DNA from: CAVQJU01 sp963729215
GTDB taxonomy: Bacteria; Acidobacteriota; Vicinamibacteria; Vicinamibacterales; CAVVIG01
Assembly: GCA_963729215.1 (NCBI GenBank)
Contig: CAVSND010000031.1
Span: 248,001 to 312,000 of the forward strand
DNA: 64,000 bases
Direction of reading: 5' to 3'
Both the position numbers and the translations under genes were made by a program. The notes beneath the pieces are model-generated. The model saw only the letters and a list, made by a program, of their open reading frames with translations. It had not been told where the DNA came from and did not search any database. Shown piece after piece: positions 35,655 through 45,572 of this stretch. Numbering within the stretch: position 1 is the first letter of the stretch; every line of letters begins with the position of its first letter.

Positions 35655-36557
35655 ATGGGTCACCTCATTCCCCTGGTGCCGGCCCCGCGGCCGCCGAAGC
35701 CGGAGTGGCTGAAGGTCCGCGCGCCAGGGTCGCCGAACTACGCGCGGCTCAAGAGCCTCATGCGCGAGCTCAAGCTGCACACCGTGTGCGAGGAGGCCCA
35801 GTGCCCGAACATCGGCGAGTGCTGGCATCACGGCACGGCCACGTTCATGATCCTCGGCGAGGTGTGCACCCGCGCGTGCGCGTACTGCGCGGTGTCGCAC
35901 GGGCGGCCGGCGGCCGCCGACCCGGACGAAGCCGCGCGCGTCGCTCACGCCATCCACACGCTCGACCTCAGCTACGTCGTCATCACGTCCGTTGATCGGG
36001 ACGATCTCAAGGACGGCGGCGCGTCGATTTTCGCCGACACCCTCCGCCGGACGCGGGCGCTGCATCCGGCCTGCCGGCTGGAAGTCCTGATTCCCGATTT
36101 CCAGGGGAACGAGGCGGCGCTCCGGACCGTGCTCGACGCGCGCCCGGATGTGATGAACCACAACACGGAAACCGTTCCCCGTCTGTATCGCATGGCGCGG
36201 TCGGGCGGGCGCTACGCGCGGACGCTGGAACTGCTGGATCGGTCGCGCCGCTATTCGCCCGATATCCCGACCAAGACCGGGCTGATGGTGGGACTCGGCG
36301 AGGAGCACGACGAACTGGTGGCGACATTCAAGGACCTGCGCGACGTGGGCTGCCAGATCCTCACCATCGGCCAGTACCTTCGTCCCTCGAGCGAGCACGC
36401 GCCGATGACCCGCTACTACCACCCCGACGAATTCCGCGACCTGAAACAGATCGCGCTGGAACTGGGATTCGTGCACGTCGAATCCGGCCCGCTGGTCAGA
36501 AGCTCGTACCACGCGCACGAAACGGCTGACGCGTGGCAGGCGGCCGCGGGTTCGTAG
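35655..36557 (+). CDS. lipA: Lipoyl synthase
   Basis: 300 aa. The auxiliary 4Fe-4S cluster cysteines are Cys45, Cys50 and Cys56 (CEEAQCPNIGEC). The radical-SAM cluster is Cys71, Cys75 and Cys78 (CTRACAYC). The C-terminal RSSYHA carries the conserved serine ligand. It inserts two sulfurs into octanoyl groups on E2 and GcvH domains. Its best client, aceF, is encoded 3 kb downstream on the other strand. No lipB is seen in the window. Confidence 0.96.
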   Translation: MGHLIPLVPAPRPPKPEWLKVRAPGSPNYARLKSLMRELKLHTVCEEAQCPNIGECWHHGTATFMILGEVCTRACAYCAVSHGRPAAADPDEAARVAHAIHTLDLSYVVITSVDRDDLKDGGASIFADTLRRTRALHPACRLEVLIPDFQGNEAALRTVLDARPDVMNHNTETVPRLYRMARSGGRYARTLELLDRSRRYSPDIPTKTGLMVGLGEEHDELVATFKDLRDVGCQILTIGQYLRPSSEHAPMTRYYHPDEFRDLKQIALELGFVHVESGPLVRSSYHAHETADAWQAAAGS

Positions 36558-36995
36558 CGCCAGACCGATCGCGGGATTTACTCGAACTGATCACCACCAT
36601 CACGGCAGCGACAAGCGAATTTCCGAGAATGTGCCGAGCGCCGGGCGAATAAGGCTGAGATCGCAGCCTCCGCGGCGACTGAGGGCCGTCGCGTGCCGTT
36701 TCTCGATCCAGACATAAGCGTCATCTCGAAAGACGACTACAACATTCTTGTCGCTTCAGAGCCCGGAGAGCGGCGCCTCATCCGGCGGGCGGCGCCGTCA
36801 CGTCGCGGGCAGCTCGGTGCGGAGGGCAACATGAATGTCCCCTCCCGCAGGCCGTTCAACGTTCTTGTCAGGCCGGCGCGACCGGCCGAATCGGCCCGGC
36901 TGCCGGCACAAATCGCAAAAACAGGCCTGAAATCGATGATTCTGGCCGATGTGCCCGGCGGCTTCGATTGGTGTCAGTCTTGCTCCTCTGTCGAC
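36558..36995 (+). other. 438-bp stretch without a convincing gene
   Basis: One frame is open through most of it and joins the next gene, but the encoded 100 residues have no recognisable domain. A GGCGCC-centred inverted repeat lies near 36773-36798. TACAACATTCTTGTC (36739) and TTCAACGTTCTTGTC (36856) are near-identical 15-mers. I see no clear promoter. Confidence 0.4.
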
Positions 36996-37625
36996 ATGTG
37001 GACGCCTTGGAAGGCACGCACATTCAGCATTCTGATTTTCCTGCACCTCTCGCTTCTCGCCGCGGCCCCGGCACACGCGCAGGCCACCCGCATGCAGCGC
37101 GTGCGGGCGGCGTCTCCCTATCTCCGGCTGATCATCGCGTCGGGGATGGAGCAATCGCCGACGTTCAGCGCAATCGTCGATCAACTCGAGCAGTCGGACG
37201 TCATCGTGGAAGTGCAGTGCGGACAATTCAGCGGCTCGAGGCTGGCCGGACGTACGGTCCTGCTGGCGGTGCAGCCCGGCATCCGCTACGTGCTCGTCGA
37301 AGTGGGTTGCCCCGTGATGTCGGTGCCGGCGCTCTGCACCATCGGTCACGAGTTGCGCCACGCACTGGAGATCGCGTCAGCGCCTTCGGTGGTGGACGGC
37401 GAATCGCTGGCGCAGCTGTTCACCGAGATTGGTTTTCAAAGTCGAATTACGAACCCCGACGGTCAGTTCGAAACGGCCGATGCGGTCGCGGCGGGCGAGC
37501 GCATCCATCACGAGCTGTTTCACCCGGAAGACTCTACCCGCCGTCTGGCACAGGACTCCACCACAAAGCGAGGGAACAATGATCACGGACATGTCTCGAC
37601 CGGTACCACGCCTCTCGGCCACTGA
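36996..37625 (+). CDS. Secreted protein with HExxH motif, possible metallopeptidase
   Basis: 209 aa from the ATG at 36996, chosen because a signal peptide follows directly (TFSILIFLHLSLLAAAPAHA). An HExxH motif is present in CTIGHELRHALEIA, preceded by a hydrophobic strand region (RTVLLAVQPGIRYVLVEVG). A downstream Glu in VVDGESLAQLFTEIG could be the third ligand. The size is small for a peptidase and no family is recognised. The 3' end overlaps the next gene by 47 bp. Confidence 0.65.
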   Translation: MWTPWKARTFSILIFLHLSLLAAAPAHAQATRMQRVRAASPYLRLIIASGMEQSPTFSAIVDQLEQSDVIVEVQCGQFSGSRLAGRTVLLAVQPGIRYVLVEVGCPVMSVPALCTIGHELRHALEIASAPSVVDGESLAQLFTEIGFQSRITNPDGQFETADAVAAGERIHHELFHPEDSTRRLAQDSTTKRGNNDHGHVSTGTTPLGH

Positions 37626-37905
37626 ACGTCTGATTCTCGATCTGCTCCGCCAGGGCGAGCTGTTCGGCTTGCAGCTCGTCGATCGATCGGAGGGCGCGCT
37701 GAAACGCGGCACGGTGTACGTCACGCTCGGCCGCATGCAGGACAAGGGCTACGTCGAGTCGCGGACCGAGCCGCTCCCGCCGGGCGCGATCGGCCTGCCG
37801 AGACGCTGGTACCGCCCGACCGCCTACGGACTCAGGGTGAGCAACGCCTGGATCCTTGCGGCGCGGTCGTTCGCGGAGCAGGAACTCCGAACGGGAGCCG
37901 CGTAG
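37579..37905 (+). CDS. PadR-like winged-helix regulator
   Basis: 108 aa from the ATG at 37579 (GAGGGA ribosome site). The winged helix reads LSATERLILDLLRQGELFGL, GALKRGTVYVTLGRMQDKGY and VESRTEPLPPGAIGLPRRWY, then RPTAYG. This matches the PadR core with no C-terminal dimer domain. The target is unknown; autoregulation with the overlapping HExxH gene is possible, since PadR genes are often paired with the gene they control. Confidence 0.8.
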   Translation: MITDMSRPVPRLSATERLILDLLRQGELFGLQLVDRSEGALKRGTVYVTLGRMQDKGYVESRTEPLPPGAIGLPRRWYRPTAYGLRVSNAWILAARSFAEQELRTGAA

Positions 37906-37990
37906 GAACGTAGAACGAGCAACGGAGAACGAGCAACGGAAAACGGAGAGCCTCGCTCCGCGTTTTACGTTCTACGTTTTACGTTCTACG
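37906..37990 (+). repeat. AACGTAGAACG word inverted repeat
   Basis: The left part (37907-37950) has words AACGTAG, AACGAGC, AACGGAG and AACGAGC in tandem. The right part (37958-37993) has the complementary words CGTTTTA, CGTTCTA, CGTTTTA, CGTTCTA. They sit between converging genes and can fold into an imperfect hairpin. A lone fragment of this family (CGACGTTCTACGTTCA) lies at 2975-2989. Confidence 0.82.
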
Positions 37991-37995
37991 TTTCG

Positions 37996-39408
37996 CTAGG
38001 TTCTCTTCGGCTTGTAGACGTGTGTCGCCTGGCCGAAGAACACTTCGGCGGCTTCCATCAGCGTCTCGGTGAGCGTCGGGTGCGGGTGGATTGACAGCTT
38101 CAAGTCTGACGCAGACGCGCCCATCTCGATCGCCACGACTCCCTCGGCGATGAGCTCGCCGGCGCCGCTGCCAACCAGACCGACGCCCAGGATGCGTTCG
38201 GTCGCCGGATCGATCAACAGCTTGGTCAGGCCGTCCACGCGGTCGAGCGTGATCGCGCGGCCTGACGCCGCCCAGGGGAATTTCGCGACGGTCACCGTCC
38301 GTCCGGCGGCCTGCGCCTGCGCCTCGGTCAGGCCGGCCCAGGCCAGTTCGGGATCGGTGAAGACGACGGCCGGAATCGCCAACGGCGCGAACGTGGCCTT
38401 CGAGCCGGCGATCACTTCCACGGCGACGCGGCCTTCGTGCGACGCCTTGTGCGCCAGCATCGGCTCGCCGACGACGTCGCCGATCGCGAAGATTGAGGGC
38501 TCCGCGGTCCGCATCTGCTCGTCCACGACGATGAAGCCACGCTCGTCGAGGCGGACGCGGGTCTTGTCGAGGCCGGGAACACTTGCGTTGGGACGGCGGC
38601 CGACAGCAACGAGGACGCGGTCGAACACTTCGTCGCGCGTTCCGGCGCCGGCGTCGAACGTGACGCGGATCCCGCCCGCCTCGGCTTTCATCTGCACCAC
38701 GCGCGTGTTCAACAGCACGGCCTTCATGGTCTGGCCGATGCGCTTCGCCAGCACGTCCACGAGATCGCGATCCGCGCCGGGAAGCAGGCCGGGCGTCATC
38801 TCGACGACCGTCACCGCGCTTCCGAGCGTCGCGTAAACGGAACCGAGCTCGAGACCAATGTAGCCGCCGCCGACAACCAGCAGCGATTTCGGAATGTCAG
38901 GGAGGTTCAGCGCCGATGTCGAATCCATCACCCTGGGGTCGTCCAGGCGGAGCGAGGCGGGCACCGCCGGCACAGATCCGGTCGCGATGATCGCGTGCTC
39001 GAACTGCACGGTTTCCTCGCCACCGGCCACGAGCTTCACGCGGAGCGAGTGCGCGTCCTCGATCGACGCGAATCCCCGCACGTACTGCACCTTCCGGCTC
39101 TTCGCGAGCAGCCCGGTCCCGTTCGTGAGCCGGGCCACCACCTGGTCCTTGAACGCCCGCAGCTTGTTGAGATCGATCGACGGCTCGGCAAACGTGATGC
39201 CCCACGCTTCGGCGTGCCTGGCCTCGGCCACGAGCTTCGCCACGTGCAGCAGCGCCTTCGACGGAATGCAGCCTCTGTAGACGCAGACGCCACCGGGGTT
39301 GACCTCGGGATCGACGAGCGCCGTCTTGAGACCGAGATCGGCGGCCAGAAACGCGGCGGCATAGCCGCCGGGACCGCCGCCCACCACGACGACCTGCGCG
39401 GAAATCAT
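37996..39408 (-). CDS. lpdA: Dihydrolipoyl dehydrogenase (E3)
   Basis: 470 aa. FAD site GGGPGGYAAAFLAAD, redox disulfide GGVCVYRGCIPSKAL (CX4C), NAD site VVGGGYIGLELGSVYA, and the C-terminal catalytic region SIHPHPTLTETLMEA. It reoxidises dihydrolipoyl groups of the E2 subunit. The ATG overlaps the aceF stop (ATGA, 39405-39408), so it is the last gene of an aceE-aceF-lpd operon. Confidence 0.96.
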   Translation of the reverse strand: MISAQVVVVGGGPGGYAAAFLAADLGLKTALVDPEVNPGGVCVYRGCIPSKALLHVAKLVAEARHAEAWGITFAEPSIDLNKLRAFKDQVVARLTNGTGLLAKSRKVQYVRGFASIEDAHSLRVKLVAGGEETVQFEHAIIATGSVPAVPASLRLDDPRVMDSTSALNLPDIPKSLLVVGGGYIGLELGSVYATLGSAVTVVEMTPGLLPGADRDLVDVLAKRIGQTMKAVLLNTRVVQMKAEAGGIRVTFDAGAGTRDEVFDRVLVAVGRRPNASVPGLDKTRVRLDERGFIVVDEQMRTAEPSIFAIGDVVGEPMLAHKASHEGRVAVEVIAGSKATFAPLAIPAVVFTDPELAWAGLTEAQAQAAGRTVTVAKFPWAASGRAITLDRVDGLTKLLIDPATERILGVGLVGSGAGELIAEGVVAIEMGASASDLKLSIHPHPTLTETLMEAAEVFFGQATHVYKPKRT

Positions 39409-40740
39409 CCCTGGAGCGAGAGCAGGAAGGGTTGCTCGAAGACGCCGGCGACCCAGCGCAGGAACCGGGCGCCGTCAGCGCCGTCGATCGCGCGGTGATC
39501 GTACGACAGCGACAGCGGGAGCATCAGCCGCGGGGTGAACTGCCCGTCCTTGAACACGGGCTCCATCCGGGCGCGCGAAATGCCGAGGATCGCGACTTCC
39601 GGCGCATTGACGAGCGGCGTGAACGACGTCCCGCCGATGCCGCCGAGATTGGAGATGCTGAACGTGCCGCCCTGCATTTCCTCGATCGACAGCTTCCGGC
39701 TGCGCGCCTTCTCCGCGAGTGCCGCGACTTCTTCTGACACCTGCATCAGGCTCTTCGTGTCGGCGTCGCGCACAACCGGCACCAGGAGCCCGCGATCGGT
39801 GTCAACGGCCACACCCACATGGACGTACTTCTTCACGATGATCTCGCCGGCGTCCATGTCGATCGACACGTTGAATTGCGGAAACTGCCTCAGCGCGGCC
39901 GCGACGATCTTCACCGCCAGCGTCGTCACCGTAAGCGGCGGCGCGGTCTTGTCCGCCTGCGCCGCATGCCGCTTTCTGATTTCCTCGAAGCCGGTGATAT
40001 CGGCCGAATCGGTACTGGGTCACCAGCGGAATCGTCGCCCACGATGCGCCCAGGTGCTCGGCCGTCTTCTTCCGGATGCCGCGCATCGGCTGACGCTCGA
40101 TAGCGCCCCAACGGCTGAAATCCGGCAGCGGCTCGCCGGCCGGGCGCGTTGCGGCGCCGCCGGATGCGGCCGTCGTGATGAGACGCTTGGCATGCGCCTT
40201 TACATCGTCAATCGAGATCCGGCCATCGTCGCCCGTGCCGGCGACCTCGTCGATGTTGACGCCCAGTTCGCGCGCCATGCGCCGCACGGAGGGCGCGGCG
40301 GGCGCTGACGATCCGGCCGAGGCAGCCTGCGCGATCGGCGGCGGGGCCGGCGCCGGCCTGGTGCCGCGCGAAATGTCCACGACATTGTCTTTTTCAACGG
40401 CCGGGCGGATGCGCTCGACCGGCGCGGGGGCTTCGGCCGGCGGCGGAGGCTGGGGCGGGGCGGCAACCGGCGCGGCTTTCGGCGGAGCGGCAGACGCCGG
40501 GACGCCGTTGTCCTCGAGACTGAGAATCGCCTGGCCCACCTTGACCTTGTCGCCTGCCTTGACCTTGATGGCGGTGACCTTGCCGGAGATGGACGAGGGC
40601 ACTTCGATCGTGGCCTTGTCGGTCTCGAGCTCGAGCACCGCCTGGTCCCTGGCCACGGTGTCGCCGACCTTCACGAGCACGTTCAGTACGTCGCCGGCCG
40701 TGATGTTCTCGCCCAGCTCGGGCAGCGTGAAATCAGCCAC
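39405..40740 (-). CDS. aceF: Dihydrolipoyl acetyltransferase (E2), one frameshift
   Basis: About 445 aa across two frames, GTG start at 40740 overlapping the aceE stop by 1 nt. One lipoyl domain (ELETDKATIEVPS, lipoylated Lys), an Ala/Pro linker, a peripheral-subunit-binding domain (RRMARELGVNIDEVAGTGDD) and the catalytic domain with LSYDHRAIDGADGARF. The frame changes near 40010-40016 by one extra base; DSADITGFEEIRKRHAA is read only in the second frame. All catalytic parts are present. Confidence 0.93.
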
Positions 40741-43416
40741 TACGACACCGCCGGGTCGAGTTTGTTCGAATCGATGCCCAGCGCCTTGATCGCCTTCTGG
40801 ACGACGGACACATCGAGCTCGCCGGCGCGCACCAGCGCGCCGAGCGTGGCGATAACGACGTAGCGGGCGTCGACTTCGAAGAAGTCGCGAAGGCTCTCGC
40901 GGCTCTCGCTGCGGCCGAAACCGTCGGTGCCGAGCGTCGCGAGCGGCCGCGGCAGCCAGCGATCGATGGCATGCGGCAGCGCCTTGACGTAGTCCGATGC
41001 CGCAACGAACACGCCCGGCGCGTCCTTGACGCACTGCGTCACGTACGGCACCCGCGGTGTGTCACCGGGATGCAGCATGTTCCAGCGGTCGGCGGAATAG
41101 CCGTCCCGATAGAGTTGCACGTAGCTCGTGATGCTCCAGACGTCGGCGCCCACGCCGTAATCGGACTCGAGCATCGCCTGCGCCTTGACCACTTCCGGCA
41201 GGATGGCGCCGCTCCCGAACAGCTGCGCGCGCAGCTTGGCCTTCGGCGTGGACGTGGCCCGGAAGCGATACAACCCCTTCAGGATGCCCTCGCGCGCGCC
41301 TTCGGGCATGGGCGGCATCTCGTACTGTTCGTTCATCACCGTCAGGTAGTAGAAGACGCTTTCCTGTTCGACGTACATCCGGCGGATGCCGTCTTCGATG
41401 ATCACGGCCATTTCGTACGCATAGGCCGGGTCGTACGGAAGGCAATTGGGATACGCCAGCGCGAACAGCTGGCTGTTGCCGTCCTGATGCTGGAGTCCTT
41501 CGCCCGCCAGCGTGGTCCGTCCGGCGGTTCCGCCCAGGAGGAACCCCCTCGTGCGCGAGTCGGCTGCCGCCCAGATGAGATCGCCGATGCGCTGGAAGCC
41601 GAACATCGAGTAGTAAATGAAGAACGGAATCGTGTTCACGCCGTGCGTGGCGTAGGCCGTGCCCGCCGCGATGAAGGAAGACATCGACCCCGCTTCGTTG
41701 ATGCCCTCCTCGAGAATCTGCCCGTCGGACGCTTCCTTGTAATAGAGGAGCGTATCCATGTCGACGGGCTCATACACCTGCCCGGCATGGGAGTAGATGC
41801 CGACGGCCCGGAAGAGCGCTTCCATCCCGAAGGTGCGGGCCTCGTCCGGCACAATCGGGACGATGAACCGCCCGATGTCCTTGTCGCGCAGGAGCTTGCT
41901 CAGCAGCCGCACGAACACCATGGTCGTGGACGCTTTGCGCCCTTCGGTGCCCTTGAAGAATTCTTCGAACTGTTCGTGCGCAGGCGCCGGCAGCACTTCG
42001 CCGCGGACTTTGCGCGCCGGCACGAATCCGCCCAGGGCCGTTCGCCGCTCCCGCATATAGCGCGTTTCGATGCTGTCTTCGGCGGGACGATAGAACGGGG
42101 TGTGGCCGATGTCGGCGTCGGAAATCGGCACGCCGAAGCGGGTACGGAAGGCGCGCAGCTCGTCTTCGTTGAGCTTCTTCTGCTGGTGCGTGATGTTCTT
42201 GCCTTCGCCCGCTTCACCCAGACCGTAGCCTTTGATCGTGCGGGCCAGGATGACGGTCGGCGCGCCCTTGTGTTCCATGGCGGCCTTGAACGCGTTGTAC
42301 ACCTTCACCGGATCGTGCCCGCCGAGCGTCATCTTCTTGAGCTGGTCGTCGCTCAGGTGCTTGACCATCTCGAGCAGCCGCGGGTCCGCCCCCCAGAAAT
42401 GCTCCCGCAGATACGCGCCCGACTCCACGGCGTATTTCTGATACTGGCCGTCGACGATCTCGCCCATCCGCTTGACCAGCACACCGTCGCGGTCCTTGGC
42501 CAGTAACGGGTCCCACTCCCGGCCCCACAGGACCTTGATGACGTTCCAGCCCGCGCCGCGAAACGCGGCTTCCAGTTCCTGAATGATCTGGCCGTTGCCG
42601 CGGACCGGTCCGTCGAGGCGCTGCAGGTTGCAATTGATGACGAAAATCAGGTTGTCGAGTTTTTCCCGTGCGGGCAGCGTGATGGCGCCGAGCGACTCGG
42701 GTTCGTCGGTTTCACCGTCGCCGAGGAACGCCCAGACCTTGGTCTGCGACTTCGCCTTCAGCCCGCGATCTTCGAGATAGCGGATGAATCGCGCCTGGTA
42801 GATCGCCATGATGGGGCTGAGCCCCATCGAAACGCTCGGGTAGTCCCAGAAGTCGGGCATCAACCAGGGATGCGGATACGAGGAGAGCCCGCCGCCGGCT
42901 TTCAGCTCGCGCCGGAAGTTCTCGAGCTGTTTCTCGTCGATCCGCCCTTCGAGATACGCGCGGGCGTAGATGCCGGGCGCGGCATGTCCCTGAAAGAAGA
43001 TGACGTCCGGATCGCCCGAGTCGTGACCGCGGAAGAAGTGGTTGAAGCCCACCTCGTAGAGTGTCGCGGCAGAGGCGAACGTCGAGATGTGTCCGCCGAT
43101 CCCTTCCGACGCCTTGTTGGCGCGCACGACCATCGCCGCGGCGTTCCACCGGACGAAACTCTTGATCCGTCGCTCGACGTCGGGGCTGCCCGGCATGAGG
43201 GCCTGCTCGTCGGCCGGGAATCGTGTTGACGTAAGGAGTGTTCGCGGTGAAGGGAAGCTTGACGCCGTTCTGCCTGGCGTATTGGGTCAGCTCGTTCAGC
43301 AGACGGGCGACTTTGAGCGGCCCGCCGCTTTGCAGCACATAATCAACGGAATCGAGCCATTCCCGTGTTTCGATGGCGTCGAGATCGGCGGCGTCTTTTG
43401 GGGAAATATGTCGCAC
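40740..43416 (-). CDS. aceE: Pyruvate dehydrogenase E1, homodimeric type, one frameshift
   Basis: About 890 aa across two frames. The GTG at 43416 follows an AAGGAAC ribosome site. The N-terminal part ETREWLDSVDYVLQSGGP ends at TPYVNTIP; an extra C near 43214-43219 breaks the frame, which resumes as DEQALMPGSPDVERRIKSFV. Thiamine-diphosphate motif is GDGETDEP, followed by NLIFVINCNLQRLDGPVRGN. Homodimeric AceE decarboxylates pyruvate and acetylates E2. TACAAT near 43475-43480 gives a normal leader of about 60 nt, unlike the leaderless genes here. Confidence 0.94.
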
Positions 43417-43600
43417 GAAGTGCGTTCCTTTCGGAAGTGTCGGCTCGCTGACCCTCGACCTGTAGGACGATCTGTATTGTAACCCCCGATCGAAAAAAGG
43501 AAACAAGGCGGAACTATTCGATGCCCTTCATTTTTGTCGTGTCTCCGGGCTCCTCGCTCGTAACTGTCGCGCTGAATACCGCGGACGTCGGGCAGGCAGC

Positions 43601-44659
43601 ATGACGGGACTCAAGGACGTCCACTCCGCGATCGTGTCCTGCGAGTTGTGCCCGCGCCTGCGTACATACTGTCAGCGCATCGCGCGCGAGAAGCGCCGTG
43701 CGTTCCGCGGCGATACGTACTGGGCAAAGCCGGTTCCCGGCTTCGGCGATCCGGGGGCCAGAGTGCTCATCGTCGGCCTCGCGCCCGCCGCGCACGGAGC
43801 AAACCGCACGGGCCGCGTGTTCACCGGCGACGGCGCCGGCGGATCCGGCGACTTCCTCATGGCGGCGCTTCATCGTGCGGGATTCGCCAGCATTTCCACA
43901 TCGCAGCATCCCGACGACGGGCTGACACTCCGCGATGCGTTCATCACCGCCGCCGTGCGCTGCGCGCCGCCGGACAACAAGCCCACACCAGAGGAAATCG
44001 GCCGCTGCCTGCCGCATCTCGACGCCGAACTTGCCGCGCTGCCTCGCGTCGTCGTCGTCGTTGCCCTCGGCAAGATCGCCTTTGATGCGTACCTGCGTCT
44101 GCTCGCACAGCGTGGCCTGCCGGTGCGGCCCCGTCCGCACTTTGGACACGGGGTGGCGCATCGACTGCCGAACGGCCAGACGCTGTTCGGCTGCTATCAC
44201 CCGAGCCGCCAGAATACGAACACGGGAAAACTGACGGCGGGGATGATGGATCAGGTGTTCAATGAGGTTCGAGGGGTTCGAGAGGTTCGAAAGGTTCGAA
44301 AGGTTCGAGGGTTCGAGGGGTTCGGTAGCGGCGGAACTTTCGCGCGCACGCGGGGTCCAACTTTCATACGGAGGTTGGCCCATGCGACGCAGACCGTCGG
44401 TCCTCCTCGTCTCGATCTGCATTCACGCGCTCGTGCTGGCGGTGTTCGCGACTGCGCCATGGTGGTCGCCCGTCACCAACTGGCCAATGCCACGGGAAGT
44501 GATGGCATTCTCCGGAAGTCCGCAGCTCGCTCGCCTCCAGGATATCGATCTGCCGGCGCCGACGCGTGCACGAGCACCGGCATCATCGGCATCCAGCACC
44601 GTTGCTGTTCCAGAGCTGGCGCCGGTCGTGGCGTCGACGGGCATTGCTCCCGAAACTGA
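43601..44659 (+). CDS. Family 5 (UDGb-like) uracil-DNA glycosylase with aberrant 3' end
   Basis: The conserved domain occupies about residues 1-222. The Fe-S cysteines include CELCPRLRTYC, the active-site motif is GLAPAAHGANRTGRVFTGD, and the second motif is HPSRQNTNTGKL. It removes uracil and other deaminated bases from DNA. The expected stop near 44265 is missing. Instead the frame runs through the GGTTCGA repeat (VRGVREVRKVRKVRG) and 278 bp into the tonB gene in another frame. The last 130 codons are unlikely to be a real domain. Confidence 0.85.
   Translation: MTGLKDVHSAIVSCELCPRLRTYCQRIAREKRRAFRGDTYWAKPVPGFGDPGARVLIVGLAPAAHGANRTGRVFTGDGAGGSGDFLMAALHRAGFASISTSQHPDDGLTLRDAFITAAVRCAPPDNKPTPEEIGRCLPHLDAELAALPRVVVVVALGKIAFDAYLRLLAQRGLPVRPRPHFGHGVAHRLPNGQTLFGCYHPSRQNTNTGKLTAGMMDQVFNEVRGVREVRKVRKVRGFEGFGSGGTFARTRGPTFIRRLAHATQTVGPPRLDLHSRARAGGVRDCAMVVARHQLANATGSDGILRKSAARSPPGYRSAGADACTSTGIIGIQHRCCSRAGAGRGVDGHCSRN
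44262..44328 (+). repeat. GGTTCGAG/GGTTCGAA word repeat at the end of the glycosylase gene
   Basis: Seven tandem 9-10-nt words (GAGGTTCGAG, AAGGTTCGA) with no opposite arm. It replaces the normal 3' end of the glycosylase reading frame and also creates an open frame (MRFEGFERFERFERFEG) ahead of tonB. Confidence 0.85.
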
Positions 44660-45071
44660 ACGAGAAGGCAGCATCGGACGATCCAGCGCGGCCCTCGTCG
44701 AGACACCTGGATCTGGCGTGGTCGAAGGGCTCGGGGCGCCAATTGCGCCACCGCCACCTGTTCAGCCGCGATCGCCTGAGCCGCCCCGTCCTATCGGCGG
44801 ATTGATCAGACCTCCGGCAAAGATCGCGGATGTCGCGCCCCAATACCCCGCGCTGGCTCGTGCGTCGCGCGTGCAGGGCGTGGTCATCCTCCAGGCGACG
44901 ATCGACAGCCGCGGAAATGTCGAATCCGCGACGGTCCTCCGATCGATTCCGCTGCTCGATCAGGCGGCGCTCGACGCCGTCCGCCAATGGAAGTTCACGC
45001 CCACGCTCCTGAATGGCGTGGCGGTACCGGTGATCATGACGGTAACCGTGAACTTCGAACTGTCTCGCTAG
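44382..45071 (+). CDS. TonB-like energy transducer
   Basis: 229 aa from the ATG at 44382 (GGAGG 8 nt upstream). One N-terminal helix (LLVSICIHALVLAVFATAPW), a Pro-rich periplasmic linker (PPPPVQPRSPEPPRP), and a C-terminal TonB domain: PQYPALARASRVQGVVILQA, then VLRSIPLLDQAALDAVRQWK and FTPTLLNG. It passes proton-motive energy to outer-membrane receptors. No receptor or exbBD genes are in the window. The domain is intact. Confidence 0.9.
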   Translation: MRRRPSVLLVSICIHALVLAVFATAPWWSPVTNWPMPREVMAFSGSPQLARLQDIDLPAPTRARAPASSASSTVAVPELAPVVASTGIAPETEREGSIGRSSAALVETPGSGVVEGLGAPIAPPPPVQPRSPEPPRPIGGLIRPPAKIADVAPQYPALARASRVQGVVILQATIDSRGNVESATVLRSIPLLDQAALDAVRQWKFTPTLLNGVAVPVIMTVTVNFELSR

Positions 45072-45169
45072 GGCGACCGGCGCAATCTTGGCGGATTTCC
45101 GAAAGAACCTGTCGAATTTCTGCGCAACCGACGGTGCTACTCTTCGTGCGGTCACGGAGAGGGCAGCAC

Positions 45170-45559
45170 ATGGCAAATTCCGTCGTACATTTCGAGATCT
45201 TCGCGAGCGACGTCGAACGGGCTCGTAGGTTCTACGAGCGCGTCTTCGGTTGGACTTTCGAAGTCGCGGGCCCGCCGGATTTCTACCTCATCGTCACTGG
45301 TCCGCAAACAGATCCCGGCATCACGCAGGGCCTCATCGCCAAACGCAGCGGCCCGGCCGCGCAAGGTCCCCTCAACAGCTTCCGCTGCACGATTAGCGTG
45401 AGCTCGATCGTCGAGACAATGTCCGCCGTCGAAGCCGCCGGCGGCAAGTTGCGATCGGCTATTGTCGACATTCCGGACGTCGGCCAGGTCGCCGAAGTCT
45501 CCGATACCGAGGACAACATCGTCTGCATCGGGCAGTTCAAGCCAGGCATCAACCGGTGA
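45170..45559 (+). CDS. VOC superfamily protein
   Basis: 129 aa from the ATG at 45170 with GGAGAGGG upstream. Two-module VOC fold: VVHFEIFASDVERARRFYER and VFGWTFE in the first half, ISVSSIVETMSAVEAAGGKL with PDVGQVAEVSDTEDNIVCIG in the second. This is the subgroup often annotated as glyoxalase-like enzymes with metal ligands His, Glu. Activity unknown. It is followed after 13 bp by an AraC regulator, so they may share a transcript. Confidence 0.87.
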   Translation: MANSVVHFEIFASDVERARRFYERVFGWTFEVAGPPDFYLIVTGPQTDPGITQGLIAKRSGPAAQGPLNSFRCTISVSSIVETMSAVEAAGGKLRSAIVDIPDVGQVAEVSDTEDNIVCIGQFKPGINR

Positions 45560-45572
45560 AATAGGAGATCTT

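Noticed and set aside
36693..36995. An N-terminal extension of the HExxH protein starting at 36693
   Set aside because: The 101 extra residues have no recognisable domain, and the ATG at 36996 gives an immediate signal peptide, which fits an exported protein.
40971..42506. Long plus-strand frame opposite aceE, and similar long antisense frames opposite the kinase/regulator genes (24538-26304) and the peptidase gene (16119-17324)
   Set aside because: They mirror real genes codon by codon and encode His/Arg-rich low-complexity protein without family motifs.
43205..43225. Programmed ribosomal frameshifting in aceE and other genes
   Set aside because: No slippery heptamer or downstream structure is shared by the sites, and the breaks lie at different points of unrelated genes; indel errors explain them better.
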